Positions 51,220-60,628 of a DNA stretch of 64,000 nucleotides are shown in pieces (the stretch's first letter is position 1; every line of letters begins with the position of its first letter). The notes beneath the pieces are model-generated. The model ran no database searches and had not been told where the DNA came from. It was given only the letters and a program-made list of their open reading frames with translations. The position numbers and the translations under genes are program-made. Location: positions 3,920,501 through 3,984,500 of the forward strand of contig NZ_CP053746.1 in assembly GCF_013201545.1 (NCBI RefSeq). The letters run 5' to 3'. This DNA comes from Pseudomonas graminis. GTDB lineage: Bacteria > Pseudomonadota > Gammaproteobacteria > Pseudomonadales > Pseudomonadaceae.

Positions 51220-52110
51220 TCACCTTCGTTCAAAACACCCTTTGAGATCCTTAATCAAACCCGGCCCGGTCGGCACCCAGCCCAACCGTTCGCGGGTTTT
51301 GCTGCTATGGCTCGCCATGTCTCGCCCGACAAAGCTCGACAGCCAACCGAACTGCGCCATCGCCTCGTCGGCTGGCACTGAAACAACGGGCAGGCCAAGG
51401 CCTTCGCCCAGGGCTTGGGCGATGAGGCGAAACGGGATGTGGCTTTCGGCGGTTGCGTGATAGCGAGCGCCGGGTTGGTGTTTTTCCAGCGCGAGCCGGT
51501 ACAGCTGAGCAGTGTCTGAAATGTGCGCTGCGGACCAGTGATTCAGGCCTTCATCGACGTAAGCCGAGACGCCTGTCTGCCGCGCGTGTCTGATGAGTTC
51601 AGTGACCAGGCCCTGTTTGACCGTATCGTGGATTTGCGAAAGGCGCACCACCACCACGTTGACGCCGCGTTGCAACAGCGCCTCTCCAGCCAGTTCCGAG
51701 GCTGCCCTGGGATTGGGGTGCTCGGGGTTGAAGTGATCTTCATCGGCAGGCTCACCCGGTGCCGGCGAGCCCATCGGCGTGGCGGAAGTGATCAACAGCG
51801 GGCGCTGCGAACCGGCCAGCGCCTCGCCCAGTGCGGCGATGGCCCGGGCGTCTTTCTGGCAGTTGTCGACGAAGTGGGCGAAGTCGTGATCGAACGCGGT
51901 GTGAATGACCGCATCACACTGTTCGGCGCCGCGTCTGAGGCTGGCGAGGTCTTCAAGGGTGCCGTGATGAGGCTCGGCGCCGATGGCCCGTAATGCGTCG
52001 GCGCCCGCCTGGGAACGGGTCATGCTCAGCACTTGATGACCCGCGGCAAGTAACTGCCGGGCGACGCGGGAACCGATAAAACCGGTGGAGCCGGTAAGAA
52101 ATACGCGCAT
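51220..52110 (-). CDS. Extended/atypical SDR, NAD(P)-binding epimerase-like
   Basis: This encodes 296 residues. The N-terminal MRVFLTGSTGFIGSRVARQLL holds the GxxGxxG motif of atypical SDR proteins, and VVVRLSQIHDTVKQGL is in the usual place. The classical YxxxK pair is not obvious, as in several NmrA/dTDP-rhamnose-reductase-like members. It may reduce a small aldehyde or ketone, but no substrate is indicated. It is divergent from the XRE-type regulator 99 bases away. Confidence 0.85.
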   Translation of the reverse strand: MRVFLTGSTGFIGSRVARQLLAAGHQVLSMTRSQAGADALRAIGAEPHHGTLEDLASLRRGAEQCDAVIHTAFDHDFAHFVDNCQKDARAIAALGEALAGSQRPLLITSATPMGSPAPGEPADEDHFNPEHPNPRAASELAGEALLQRGVNVVVVRLSQIHDTVKQGLVTELIRHARQTGVSAYVDEGLNHWSAAHISDTAQLYRLALEKHQPGARYHATAESHIPFRLIAQALGEGLGLPVVSVPADEAMAQFGWLSSFVGRDMASHSSKTRERLGWVPTGPGLIKDLKGCFERR

Positions 52111-52209
52111 TGCTGAAAACTCCTTTTGCTGAAGCCGGCAGGATGCGCGTAACGTTTATCCGCTTAAAAGACGTGACGTTATCAGGGTATAAAAACCAAC
52201 AGGATCACC

Positions 52210-53106
52210 ATGGCCAACCCGTCTGCTCATCTGCTGGGCGCGTACTTGAAGGATTGCCGGGCGCGTCTGGACCCGGCGAGTTTGGGCTTTTCCAGCGCTC
52301 GCCGACGGACACCGGGTTTGCGCCGGGAAGAAGTCGCGCAGCGCGCCAATATCAGCGCGACCTGGTACACGTGGCTGGAGCAGGGGCGCGGCGGTGCACC
52401 CTCGGCGCAGGTATTGCACCGGATTGCGGAAAGTCTGTTGATGACCGAACCCGAACGCGAGCACCTGTTCATGCTCGCTTTCGGGCATCCGCCGGAAGTG
52501 GTCTACAGCGCGCCCGACTGGGTGACGCCCCGTCTGCAACGTGTCCTCGACACCCTCGCGTTCAGCCCGGCGTTTATCAAGACGGCGACGTGGGACGTGC
52601 TGGCCTGGAACGCCGCAGCGGCGGCGGTCTTCACCGATTACAGCCTGCTGCCGGTGGGGCAACGCAACATCTTGCGCCTGATGTTCTGCAACCCGCGCGC
52701 CCAGGCCCGGCAGGCTGACTGGAACGCGGTCGCGCGTTTCATCGTCGCGGCGTTTCGGGCGGACGCGACCCGTGCCGGTGCCGCTTCCGAGGTCACCCGG
52801 TTGGCCGAAGAACTGTGCACCCTGAGCGCGGAGTTCGCTGCGTTATGGCGGGACAACGACGTGCGGCTTCAGGGCGAAGGCACCAAGCGTCTGCGCCACG
52901 ATCCCCACGGCATCATCGAATTGGAATACTCGAACTTCGCGGTGGACGGACGCCTGGACTTGTCGATGATCGTCTATAACCCGGTCACTACCGCCGATGC
53001 AGATCGTGTGCGGGCGGTGATCGAAGACGCTTCCCGGCTGAAGCCGGCGCTGTCTGTGGGACCGGTAACAGCCGGGAAGGCGTCGGAAGTCACACTGCAA
53101 GATTGA
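52210..53106 (+). CDS. XRE-type regulator with MmyB-like ligand domain
   Basis: This encodes 298 residues. An N-terminal helix-turn-helix (GLRREEVAQRANISATWYTWLEQG, in two segments) is followed by the MmyB-type PAS-like domain (PAFIKTATWDVLAWNAAAAAVF) that binds fatty acids in characterised members. It probably controls the divergent SDR gene. The last 24 or so codons are REP DNA (53031 onward), so the natural C-terminus has been replaced or extended, and the encoded tail is unlikely to be part of the domain. Confidence 0.85.
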   Translation: MANPSAHLLGAYLKDCRARLDPASLGFSSARRRTPGLRREEVAQRANISATWYTWLEQGRGGAPSAQVLHRIAESLLMTEPEREHLFMLAFGHPPEVVYSAPDWVTPRLQRVLDTLAFSPAFIKTATWDVLAWNAAAAAVFTDYSLLPVGQRNILRLMFCNPRAQARQADWNAVARFIVAAFRADATRAGAASEVTRLAEELCTLSAEFAALWRDNDVRLQGEGTKRLRHDPHGIIELEYSNFAVDGRLDLSMIVYNPVTTADADRVRAVIEDASRLKPALSVGPVTAGKASEVTLQD

Positions 53107-53260
53107 TGGCGTATGGACTGGCCTCTTCCCGGGCGAAGCCGGTCCCACTGACACAGCGCGCGTCGCTGTGGGACCGGCTTTAGCCGGGAAGGCGTCGGCA
53201 ATCACACTGCAAGATTGATGGCGTACGCACTGGCCTCTTCCCGGCTGAAGCCGGTCCTAC
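53031..53260. repeat. REP/REPIN cluster with a 112-bp tandem duplication
   Basis: Five REP arms occur: TTCCCGGCTGAAGCCGG at 53031, GGGACC...GCCGGGAAGGCG at about 53058-53082, TTCCCGGGCGAAGCCGG near 53127, GGCTTTAGCCGGGAAGGCG near 53177-53195, and TTCCCGGCTGAAGCCGG at 53238. The unit starting GCCGGGAAGGCGTCGG at 53071 recurs at 53183, including ACACTGCAAGATTGATGGCG. The period is 112 bp. The first arm lies inside the upstream gene. Confidence 0.85.
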
Positions 53261-53294
53261 CGGGGGTAGGCGGCGCATCGCAAATGGAGGGTGT

Positions 53295-53480
53295 TCAAAC
53301 CGTCTCGGAAGGGTGGACCGCTTCAGGGGTGGATTCGGTCGTGGCTTCAGCATTGGCCTCAGCCAGCTTCAACCGGTCGGCCTTGCTGACGTAGGTGTCT
53401 TTGTTCTTCGGCGCCAGTTTGGCACTCGCCTTTTTTGCGTTGGCTCTGAGTATCTGGTTGAGTTTCTTGCGACGGTTCAT
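53295..53480 (-). CDS. Small DUF2986 protein
   Basis: This encodes 61 residues, very basic at the N-terminus (MNRRKKLNQILRANAKKAS) and acidic at the end. The start and KDTYVSKADRLKLAEA match DUF2986, small proteins of unknown role common in gamma-proteobacteria. A conserved charged start and a short length are typical. It is convergent with the XRE gene across the REP cluster and divergent from the PPOX gene. Confidence 0.75.
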   Translation of the reverse strand: MNRRKKLNQILRANAKKASAKLAPKNKDTYVSKADRLKLAEANAEATTESTPEAVHPSETV

Positions 53481-53643
53481 GCCTGTTTACCCGGTGTGCA
53501 GATGCTGGACGGTGAAAAGGCAGGCAGTGAATCAGATCGCCGCTCAATCTGCCACATGCATCAGGCACTATTGCCCCGAACGGGCATGAAGCGTCATTGC
53601 ATTCCGACCCTTTTCATTCAAGAAGAAACCGCAGAGAACCACG

Positions 53644-54270
53644 ATGGATCTTGAAGACAGCTCGAACGTGACAACCGTGCAGGCGCTGGAAGCAATTTAT
53701 GGCCCGATCGCGCCGCCGTCGCTGGTCAAAGAAGTCGACCACATTCACCCGGTTTACCGGCCGTTCATCGAAGCGGCGTCCTTTCTGATTCTCGCCTCGT
53801 CAGGGCCTGGGGGACTGGATGCTTCGCCCCGGGGCGATCAGCCGGGCTTTGTGCACATCGAAGACAGCAAAACGCTGTATCTGCCGGATCGACGCGGCAA
53901 TAACCGCATCGACACCCTGCGCAATATCGTTGAAGACCCGCGGGTCGCGCTGCTGTTTCTGGTCCCGGGCGTCGGCGAAACCCTGCGCGTCAACGGCACG
54001 GCACAGATATCCATCGCGCCCGATCTGCTGGCGCGTTTTGCGGTCGAGGGGAAAGCGCCGAAATCGGTACTGCGCATCAACGTCACCAGCGTGTATTTCC
54101 AGTGCAGCCGGGCGGTGATCAGGGCAGGGCTGTGGGATGCATCAAAGCAGGTACCGCGCAGCGCACTGCCGACGGCGGGGCAGATCCTCAAAGAGGTGTC
54201 CCAAGCGGCCATCGACGGCGAGGCGTATGACAAGGCGCTGCCAGGCCGGATCGCCGACACGCTGTACTAA
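53644..54270 (+). CDS. Pyridoxamine 5'-phosphate oxidase-family FMN protein (MSMEG_1061-like)
   Basis: This encodes 208 residues. SFLILASSGPGGLDASPRGD and RIDTLRNIVEDPRVALLFLVPG are typical of the split-barrel flavin-binding family, and the C-terminal IFQ-like NVTSVYFQCSRAVIRAGLW matches the MSMEG_1061 subgroup. It probably reduces a small substrate with a flavin cofactor. It is upstream of and close to the LysR gene on the same strand. Confidence 0.85.
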   Translation: MDLEDSSNVTTVQALEAIYGPIAPPSLVKEVDHIHPVYRPFIEAASFLILASSGPGGLDASPRGDQPGFVHIEDSKTLYLPDRRGNNRIDTLRNIVEDPRVALLFLVPGVGETLRVNGTAQISIAPDLLARFAVEGKAPKSVLRINVTSVYFQCSRAVIRAGLWDASKQVPRSALPTAGQILKEVSQAAIDGEAYDKALPGRIADTLY

Positions 54271-54385
54271 TCAATCCGATCCGATTCACACCAGCGGCGC
54301 GCCATTAGAGTCGCCCGGGGGATGGCTCGCGAATGGGTTGCGCCTTACCATTGATGCCCGTCTTCGATCAAAGCGACGCCTTGCC

Positions 54386-55294
54386 GTGAACATTAATTTC
54401 GACCTCAATGACCTCCAGGCTTTTCGCGCAGTGGTTGAAAACCAGGGATTTCGCCGGGCCGCCGAGTCCATCCGCATCACCCAGTCGGCGCTGAGCCGCC
54501 GCATCGAAAAGCTCGAGTCCGCCCTGGGGGTCAAACTGTTTGAGCGGACCACGCGAAAGGTCTCGTTGACCAACGTCGGGCGGGCGTTTCTGCCCCAGGT
54601 CGAACGTCTGCTGGATGACCTGGATCTGGCCCTGCTCAGCATCGGCGACGGCGGCGCGAACCGCCGGGGCACGTTGACCGTGGCCTGCGTGCCTTCAGCG
54701 GCCTACTACTTCTTGCCCCATGCGATACGCAGCTTTCACGGGCAATACCCGCTGATGAAGATCAGACTCATCGACGTGTCGGCCAATGAAGTGAGTGCGG
54801 CGGTGGCTGCTGGCGAAGCGGATTTCGGGGTGAGCTTCACCGGCAACCTCGCGCCGGAAATCGAGTTCAGTCCGCTGCTTGAAGAGCACTACGTCGTTGC
54901 CTGCCGCCGCGACCATCCGCTGGCGACCCTCGACGCCGTCACTTGGGCTCAGGCGTGCGAACACGACTGCATCACGCTGGACAAATCTTCGGGCAATCGC
55001 CTGGTGCTGGATCGCGCGCTTTCCGGGCTGCAGCCGGGCAAGCACAGCGTCTGCGAAGCACGCCACGTGACCACGGTGCTAGGGCTGGTCGAGGCGGGGC
55101 TGGGCATTGCGGTGGTTCCCTCCATTGCCATGCCGATCTCCGCCCACCCGATTCTGGCGAAAGTGCGGCTGGTGGAGCCGGAGGTGGTCAGGCAGATGGG
55201 GGTGCTGAAACGCCGCGGACGCACATTGACGCCCGCGGCACTGGCGCTGGAGCAGCGAATTCGCGCGCTGCCCGGGACGTTAACGCGGGACTGA
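54386..55294 (+). CDS. LysR-family regulator
   Basis: This encodes 302 residues from GTG 54386; the long upstream extension from 54137 is out-of-family and overlaps the PPOX gene. The N-terminal FDLNDLQAFRAVVENQGFRRAAES and RITQSALSRRIEKLESALG are the LysR helix-turn-helix. The co-inducer domain is complete. It faces the binding-protein gene convergently (15-base overlap of stops) and may control the tricarboxylate transporter genes. Confidence 0.9.
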   Translation: MNINFDLNDLQAFRAVVENQGFRRAAESIRITQSALSRRIEKLESALGVKLFERTTRKVSLTNVGRAFLPQVERLLDDLDLALLSIGDGGANRRGTLTVACVPSAAYYFLPHAIRSFHGQYPLMKIRLIDVSANEVSAAVAAGEADFGVSFTGNLAPEIEFSPLLEEHYVVACRRDHPLATLDAVTWAQACEHDCITLDKSSGNRLVLDRALSGLQPGKHSVCEARHVTTVLGLVEAGLGIAVVPSIAMPISAHPILAKVRLVEPEVVRQMGVLKRRGRTLTPAALALEQRIRALPGTLTRD

Positions 55295-56056
55295 GTCCAG
55301 GCCGGTTTCGCGAATGCTGGCCTGGGCGTCGGGGGACGACAGGTACTTCAGCAGTGCCTTCGCTTCGACGGGGTGATCGGCATTTTTCGGAATGCCGGCG
55401 GCATAGCGGGTCACCGACTGCACGTCTTCCGGGATCTTGCCGACGAAAGTGACCCCCGGGATCGGCAACAGCTCGGCGACCTGCTGGAAGCCGAGCTGGT
55501 AGTCACCCTTGGCCACAACGGAGGCCACCGGAATGCGTTCGATCATCTTGCTTTTGGGCGCCATCTGCGGCTGAACGCCGAGTTTCTTGAACAACTCTTT
55601 CTCGATGTAGACGCCGCTTGCGCTGTCTGAATAGGCCACTGAACTGGCCGCCAGCAAGGTGTCTTTCAGCTCCGCATCCGTGGTGATGGCAGGTTTGTCT
55701 GCGCCGGCCTTCACCACCATGCCGATGCGCGAATCCGCGAGTTCGACACGCGAGGCGGCGTCGACCTTGCCTTGCTTGATCAAGTCATCCAGGGCGTAGC
55801 CCACCATGATCACCACGTCGGCGTGCTCGCCGCGACTCAACCGGTTGGGGATGGCCTCCGCCGCTTTGCCCATCGACGGGCCGAGCACCGTTTTCAGTGT
55901 GTTGCCGCTGTGCTCGGCGTATTGCGGTCCCAGGTGTTGATAGGCGGCAGTGAAGCCGCCGGAGGTCATGACGGTCAGCTCTTCGGCGTAGGCAAGATTG
56001 CCGTAGGCGCAGCTGGCCAGCGCGATCACGCAGAGCGGTTTTAGTAAGGGATTCAT
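55280..56056 (-). CDS. Periplasmic substrate-binding protein, ModA-like
   Basis: This encodes 258 residues from ATG 56056. A signal peptide ends at LAYA, then EELTVMTSGGFTAAYQHLGPQY begins the binding fold. SMGKAAEAIPNRL and SASGVYIEKEL place it in the PBP2/ModA-like group of anion-binding proteins. No ABC transporter genes adjoin it. It lies 10 bases after the citrate-type MFS gene on the same strand and so could be co-transcribed with it. Confidence 0.85.
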   Translation of the reverse strand: MNPLLKPLCVIALASCAYGNLAYAEELTVMTSGGFTAAYQHLGPQYAEHSGNTLKTVLGPSMGKAAEAIPNRLSRGEHADVVIMVGYALDDLIKQGKVDAASRVELADSRIGMVVKAGADKPAITTDAELKDTLLAASSVAYSDSASGVYIEKELFKKLGVQPQMAPKSKMIERIPVASVVAKGDYQLGFQQVAELLPIPGVTFVGKIPEDVQSVTRYAAGIPKNADHPVEAKALLKYLSSPDAQASIRETGLDSVPR

Positions 56057-56066
56057 GATAGGTCCT

Positions 56067-57365
56067 TCAAGCAGTGGCAAGTGACTGAGTGGCGAGACGG
56101 CGGTACAGCACCAGCGTCGCGGTAAAGGCGCACAGGGCGGCGAAGATCATCCAGTAGGCCGGCGCTGCCTTGTCGCCGGTCAGGTGAATGAGCCAGGTGG
56201 AAACAGCCGGCGTGAAGCCGCCGAAGATCGCCGTCGCCAGGCTGTAGGCGAGGGAGAAACCGGCGACGCGTACCTCGACGGGCATCATTTCGGTGAGGGC
56301 GGGAATCATTGCGCCGTTGTAAATGCCGTAGAGAAATGAAAACCACAGCAGCACTTCGAGCATGTGGGCAAAGGTCGGCGCCTGGGCCAGGAATGACAGC
56401 GCCGGATACGCCGTGAGCAGCGTCAGCAATGACATCGCCAGCAGCAGCGGTTTGCGCCCCAGTCGGTCGCTCAATGCGCCGCCGATGGGCAGCCAGAAAA
56501 AGTTCGACACCCCCACCAGCAGGGTAACGATCAGCGCATCGCTGGTGCTCAGCTGCAGAACCGAGCGGCCGAAGGTCGGGGCGTAGACGGTGATCATGTA
56601 AAAGGCGGTGGTGGTCATCGCCACCATCAGCATGCCGAGGATGACCACACTGGCATTGCCGAGCAGTGTTGCGAACACTTCCTTCATCGTCGGGCGATGT
56701 TTGCGCGTGCTGAACTCAGCGGTTTCTTCGAGGCTGCGGCGCAGCAGGAAGATGAACGGGATGATCAGGCAGCCGACGGCAAATGGAATGCGCCAGCCCC
56801 ACGCCGACAGCTCGGCCGGGGCCAGCCATTGATTGAGGCCGTAACCCAGGGCGGCGGCGACAACGATGGCCACCTGCTGACTGGCTGATTGCCAACTGGC
56901 GTAGAAACCTTTCCGCCCCGGCGTTGCCATTTCGGCGAGATAGACGGACACGCCGCCCATCTCTGCGCCTGCGGAGAATCCCTGCAGCAGCCTCCCGAGC
57001 AAGACCAGCGCCGGTGCCCACAGCCCGATCGTGGCGTAACTCGGCACCAGAACAATCAGCAAGGTGCCACTGGCCATGATCGCCAGCGTCACGATCAGGC
57101 CACGGCGGCGCCCGACATCATCGATGTACGCGCCCAGCAGCACAGCGCCCAATGGCCGCATCAGAAAACCTGCGCCGAAGACAGCGAAGGTCATCATCAA
57201 CGAGGCGAACTCGTTGCCGGCGGGAAAGAAGGCGGAGGCGATCTGGGTGGCGTAGAAGCCAAAGAGGAAGAAGTCGAACTGTTCAAGAAAGTTTCCGGAG
57301 GTGACCCGGAAGACCATTCCTGCCCTGGACTTCCCGGAGGAGGTCTGGCTTGGCGGTTGATGCAT
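56067..57365 (-). CDS. Citrate/tricarballylate-type MFS proton symporter
   Basis: This encodes 432 residues. [37 protein letters not shown] and the [18 protein letters not shown] segment follow the metabolite:H+ symporter subfamily (CitA/CitH, TcuC) very closely. Twelve helices are present. It should import citrate or a related tricarboxylate. It is followed on the same strand by the periplasmic binding protein. The LysR gene beyond that gene may be their regulator. Confidence 0.9.
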   Translation of the reverse strand: MHQPPSQTSSGKSRAGMVFRVTSGNFLEQFDFFLFGFYATQIASAFFPAGNEFASLMMTFAVFGAGFLMRPLGAVLLGAYIDDVGRRRGLIVTLAIMASGTLLIVLVPSYATIGLWAPALVLLGRLLQGFSAGAEMGGVSVYLAEMATPGRKGFYASWQSASQQVAIVVAAALGYGLNQWLAPAELSAWGWRIPFAVGCLIIPFIFLLRRSLEETAEFSTRKHRPTMKEVFATLLGNASVVILGMLMVAMTTTAFYMITVYAPTFGRSVLQLSTSDALIVTLLVGVSNFFWLPIGGALSDRLGRKPLLLAMSLLTLLTAYPALSFLAQAPTFAHMLEVLLWFSFLYGIYNGAMIPALTEMMPVEVRVAGFSLAYSLATAIFGGFTPAVSTWLIHLTGDKAAPAYWMIFAALCAFTATLVLYRRLATQSLATA

Positions 57366-57555
57366 GATGTTCTCCAGCGTTTTTTTTTGAGTTTGTAAGC
57401 GCTTGTAACTGGAGATTCTGTGGCAATTTTTAGACGACGATAATCGTTATTTTTTCATCCTTTGATGCATGGATTAGATCAATCTGAGGCGGCAGGGGGT
57501 GCTCCCAGGTCATTCAATTGTCGGCAGCCGTGAGCCACGGCCACCGACAGAACCA

Positions 57556-58431
57556 CTAGCTGGCCTGGGTGCCTTTCAGCATCAGCGCCTCGACATCCGG
57601 CCCAACCTGGTTCACCGCGCCCAGGTATTCAATCAGCTCGGCTGCCCGACTGCCGCGCAATCCTGCGGTGGTCAGGGACTTGTCGCGCACGTAGGTGTAA
57701 AGCCCGGAAACGGCGAACGTCTTGAGCTGGGCAATGTGCTTTGACTGCTCAGGCAAGGTGTTCTGGAACACGTCACTCTGGAAAAAACGACGACGCGCGA
57801 GGGGCGAGGTGAACGCGATTTCCAGCACGGCCAATTCCGCGCGCGCCGGGTTGGCGAAGTGCGCAACGTTCGGCGCAGGTGGGTGCTGGCCGTCGTTCTC
57901 GAATGGCTCGCACAGGTGCAGACAGACTTTAACCACCCCTTCAGCGCTTGCCAGCAGCGGGCCCAGGTTTGACTTCAGGTAGGCATGCAGCTGCGGCAGT
58001 GTTTCGCGGGGGCTGAAGTGCACGTGAATGCGGTCGAAGGTGTCGGTGCCGTTGAAGCGCTCATCCGCCAGCGAATTGGTCAGGGTCAACGAGCCTTGAG
58101 GCAGGGCGTAGGCCAGGGTTTCGTCGAACATGTTCTGCTCGTCCGAAAACAGGATCGGGCTGGCCTCCTGAAACTGCTTCTGGTCCGCAGCGGATTCAAA
58201 ACCGATCTCCACCCCACCGTCCAGTTCGTAATCCTGAATCTCGCTGATGCCATCGGCGAGGGGCCAGAGGTGCGCATCCTGCTGCCGGGAGAAGTGGTGC
58301 TGGATGTACAAGCCCAGGCCGGGCAGTCGCGAGCACAGCGGGCCGTGGACGTCGCGCCAGTAGTGGGCGAATACGTCATGGGGCACGCGCTCCCGGCGTT
58401 TGACGGTCGTGTAGCTGTTGATCTCGATCAT
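57556..58431 (-). CDS. EthD-domain protein
   Basis: This encodes 291 residues. VPHDVFAHYWRDVHGPLCSRL is the EthD motif with its Tyr-Trp and His-Gly residues, and a second dimeric ferredoxin-like half is recognisable around FDRIHVHFSPRETLPQLH. EthD proteins occur with monooxygenases and dye or ether degradation, but no such partner is adjacent. Between it and the MFS gene are 190 bases without a gene. Confidence 0.8.
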   Translation of the reverse strand: MIEINSYTTVKRRERVPHDVFAHYWRDVHGPLCSRLPGLGLYIQHHFSRQQDAHLWPLADGISEIQDYELDGGVEIGFESAADQKQFQEASPILFSDEQNMFDETLAYALPQGSLTLTNSLADERFNGTDTFDRIHVHFSPRETLPQLHAYLKSNLGPLLASAEGVVKVCLHLCEPFENDGQHPPAPNVAHFANPARAELAVLEIAFTSPLARRRFFQSDVFQNTLPEQSKHIAQLKTFAVSGLYTYVRDKSLTTAGLRGSRAAELIEYLGAVNQVGPDVEALMLKGTQAS

Positions 58432-58503
58432 TTGGCACCTGTCAGTCGGGAAATGTTCAGTCGTAGTGATCGGATGCAGGTGCCGCTGCAGGGTTCAACG
58501 TTT

Positions 58504-58752
58504 CTACACGGCGTCGTCGTTCGCCGTTTGCGTGACGTGAATGTCCGTCAGCCCGAGTTGGCCGGCCTGTTCGGTGATTTCATCCGGCAGGGCATCGGCA
58601 TTGGGCATGATCAGGCTGTTTTCGCTGTCGCCGAAATGCAGCTCAAGCAGGTGCATCGCGGCTTCGCTCACCGACAGCTCAGGCTGATTCAGCTCGAAGC
58701 GGTGGTGGCGGGGTTGGTCTTTGAAGCGATAGTCGACTGAGTAGATGGGCAT
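58504..58752 (-). CDS. Small conserved-looking hypothetical protein
   Basis: This encodes 82 residues from ATG 58752 (GGAG 6 bases before; a start four codons earlier is less likely). It begins MPIYSVDYRFKDQPRHHRFEL and is acidic, with no membrane segment or cysteine motif. I do not recognise a family. It lies 34 bases after the NYN gene stop on the same strand, so it could be its operon partner. Confidence 0.6.
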   Translation of the reverse strand: MPIYSVDYRFKDQPRHHRFELNQPELSVSEAAMHLLELHFGDSENSLIMPNADALPDEITEQAGQLGLTDIHVTQTANDDAV

Positions 58753-58785
58753 GCAAGGCTCCATACATGAAAAAAGCGGATCGGG

Positions 58786-59580
58786 TTATTTACCGTTTTG
58801 TTTGTGCCTGACGTACATCACCGCTGTGCCACTGGACGCCGGTCTGCCCTGCAGCTCGAACGCTTGCGGGTAGCCCTTGATCAGGTCGCTGAGCTTTTTG
58901 TAGCCATGGGTGCGCGGGTCGAATTCCGGTCGCAGCTTGGTGATGTTGGTGCCGAGGGCACCGAGCTGGACCCAGCCGTCTTCGTCGGCGATGTCGTCGA
59001 GGATTTTTGCGATGAAGCTGATAGGCGCCTTGGGCCGTTTTGCCGTCTCGGTCGCTGCGGGTTTGGCCATTTCTGACTGCGCGGGAGCGTCGAGCGTTTG
59101 CTCTGCGCTGGCGGCGGCGATCACCTCTTCGCGCAGCAATTCGATGTAGATGAATTTGTCGCAGGCCGCCACGAACGGCCGGGGTGTTTTCTCTTCTCCA
59201 AAGCCGATCACGGTCAGGCCCTCTTCGCGCAATCGCGAGGCCAGGCGAGTGAAATCGCTGTCGCTGGAGACCAGACAAAAGCCGTCGAAGCGCCGCGTGT
59301 ACAGCAGGTCCATGGCGTCGATGATCAGCGAGCTGTCGGTGGCGTTCTTGCCCTTGGTGTAAGCGAACTGCTGGATGGGCTGGATCGAGTGATCGAGCAG
59401 GACTTTCTTCCAGCCGCCAAGCTGCGGCCCGGTCCAGTCGCCATAGATGCGCTTGACGCTGGCGACGCCGTATTTGGCGATTTCTTCGAACAAGCCTTCG
59501 ACGATGGCGGCAGGTGCGTTGTCTGCATCAATGAGAACGGCGAGGTGCTTTTGAGCGTGGCTGGCGGTATGAGCGGCCAT
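58786..59580 (-). CDS. NYN-domain / LOTUS (OST-HTH) protein
   Basis: This encodes 264 residues from ATG 59580; the open frame runs 126 codons further over the neighbouring gene in another frame and is ignored. The N-terminal NYN/PIN-like RNase domain has LIDADNAPA near residue 15, IYGDWTGPQL and SSDSDFTRLASRL acidic residues. The C-terminal LOTUS domain (LGTNITKLRPEFDPRTHGYKK) follows a low-complexity linker. These proteins are predicted RNA-processing nucleases in bacteria, with no settled target. Confidence 0.9.
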   Translation of the reverse strand: MAAHTASHAQKHLAVLIDADNAPAAIVEGLFEEIAKYGVASVKRIYGDWTGPQLGGWKKVLLDHSIQPIQQFAYTKGKNATDSSLIIDAMDLLYTRRFDGFCLVSSDSDFTRLASRLREEGLTVIGFGEEKTPRPFVAACDKFIYIELLREEVIAAASAEQTLDAPAQSEMAKPAATETAKRPKAPISFIAKILDDIADEDGWVQLGALGTNITKLRPEFDPRTHGYKKLSDLIKGYPQAFELQGRPASSGTAVMYVRHKQNGK

Positions 59581-59698
59581 GGATCTTCCTTGAGTAGGGG
59601 ACGCCACACCATACCGCCAAACCCTGCTTTCAGACAGGCAACGAATCAGGGCTCCTGCGGCACCGTAATCAATGCCGCGAGCCGCAGGCCACGTCGGG

Positions 59699-60628
59699 CT
59701 ATTCCGGAACAGGGGTGGGCAAGTCTGCGCCGCTGTGCCAGGCGTGGAGGTTGGCCATGACCAGATCGGACATCGCCTGCCGGGTGTCCCACGTGGCGCT
59801 GGCCATGTGCGGGGTGAGCAAGACGTTGTCCAGATCAAGCAGCGCAGCGGCGGGGTGCGGCTCGTTTTCGTAGACGTCCAGCGCCGCGCCCGCCAGACGA
59901 CCCTCGGCAAGGGCTTGGGCGAGGGCATTTTCATCAACCACGCTGCCACGGCCGACATTGATCAGATAGCCCTTGGGGCCCAGCGCCTCCAGCACCTTCG
60001 CGTCCACCAGATGGTGGGTGCTGGCGCCGCCGCCGACCGCGACCACGAGGAAATCCACCGCTGCGGCCAGTTCTACCGCCGACGCGTAATAGGTGAACTC
60101 GACGTCCTGCGGCCGTCGCCCGGTGTAGGCGATCGACATGTCGAAGCCCTGAGCCCGGCGGGCGATGGCGGCGCCAATACGGCCCAGACCAATGATGCCC
60201 AGGCGCGCCCGGCTGACCTTGCGGCTGAAAGCGATGGGACCGCTTGCCCAGGCGCCCGAGCGGGTAAAACGGTCGGCGACCCGCAGGTTGCGGGCGATGC
60301 CCAGCATCAAGGCCATGGCAAAATCTGCCACGTCTTCGGTGAGCACATCGGGGGTGTGGGTGACACGAATGCCCCGATCACGGGCCGCCGCCATGTCGAC
60401 GCCGTCGTAGCCCACGCCGAACACGGCAATGACTTCCAGCGCAGGCAGGCTTTCGATCAACTGCCGACTGACCGTGGATTCGCCATTGGCGACCATGGCG
60501 CAGATGTCGGCGGTGGATTGGCCAACGCCAGTGCCGTTCTGATCGGCTTCCACCACCTCATAGGTCGCGTTCAGCGCGTCATTGAGCATGGCCGGCAAGC
60601 GGGCGATTTTAAGGAGCCTTGGCTTCAT
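59699..60628 (-). CDS. D-2-hydroxyacid dehydrogenase (GhrB/HprA-like)
   Basis: This encodes 309 residues. The dinucleotide motif is LGIIGLGRIGAAIA. The catalytic triad is present in NVGRGSVVDE (Arg), the Glu in DVYENEPHP, and LLTPHMASAT (His). Likely substrates are glyoxylate, hydroxypyruvate or a 2-ketogluconate-like acid. The start lies 20 bases inside the end of the upstream MFS gene, so the two are coupled and the transporter may bring in its substrate. Confidence 0.92.
   Translation of the reverse strand: MKPRLLKIARLPAMLNDALNATYEVVEADQNGTGVGQSTADICAMVANGESTVSRQLIESLPALEVIAVFGVGYDGVDMAAARDRGIRVTHTPDVLTEDVADFAMALMLGIARNLRVADRFTRSGAWASGPIAFSRKVSRARLGIIGLGRIGAAIARRAQGFDMSIAYTGRRPQDVEFTYYASAVELAAAVDFLVVAVGGGASTHHLVDAKVLEALGPKGYLINVGRGSVVDENALAQALAEGRLAGAALDVYENEPHPAAALLDLDNVLLTPHMASATWDTRQAMSDLVMANLHAWHSGADLPTPVPE

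Noticed and set aside
53031..53260. CRISPR array
   Set aside because: The repeats are REP palindromes in alternating orientation with irregular spacing, not direct repeats with unique spacers.
59581..59958. N-terminal extension of the NYN protein frame
   Set aside because: It reads through the dehydrogenase gene in another frame; the conserved NYN start follows ATG 59580.
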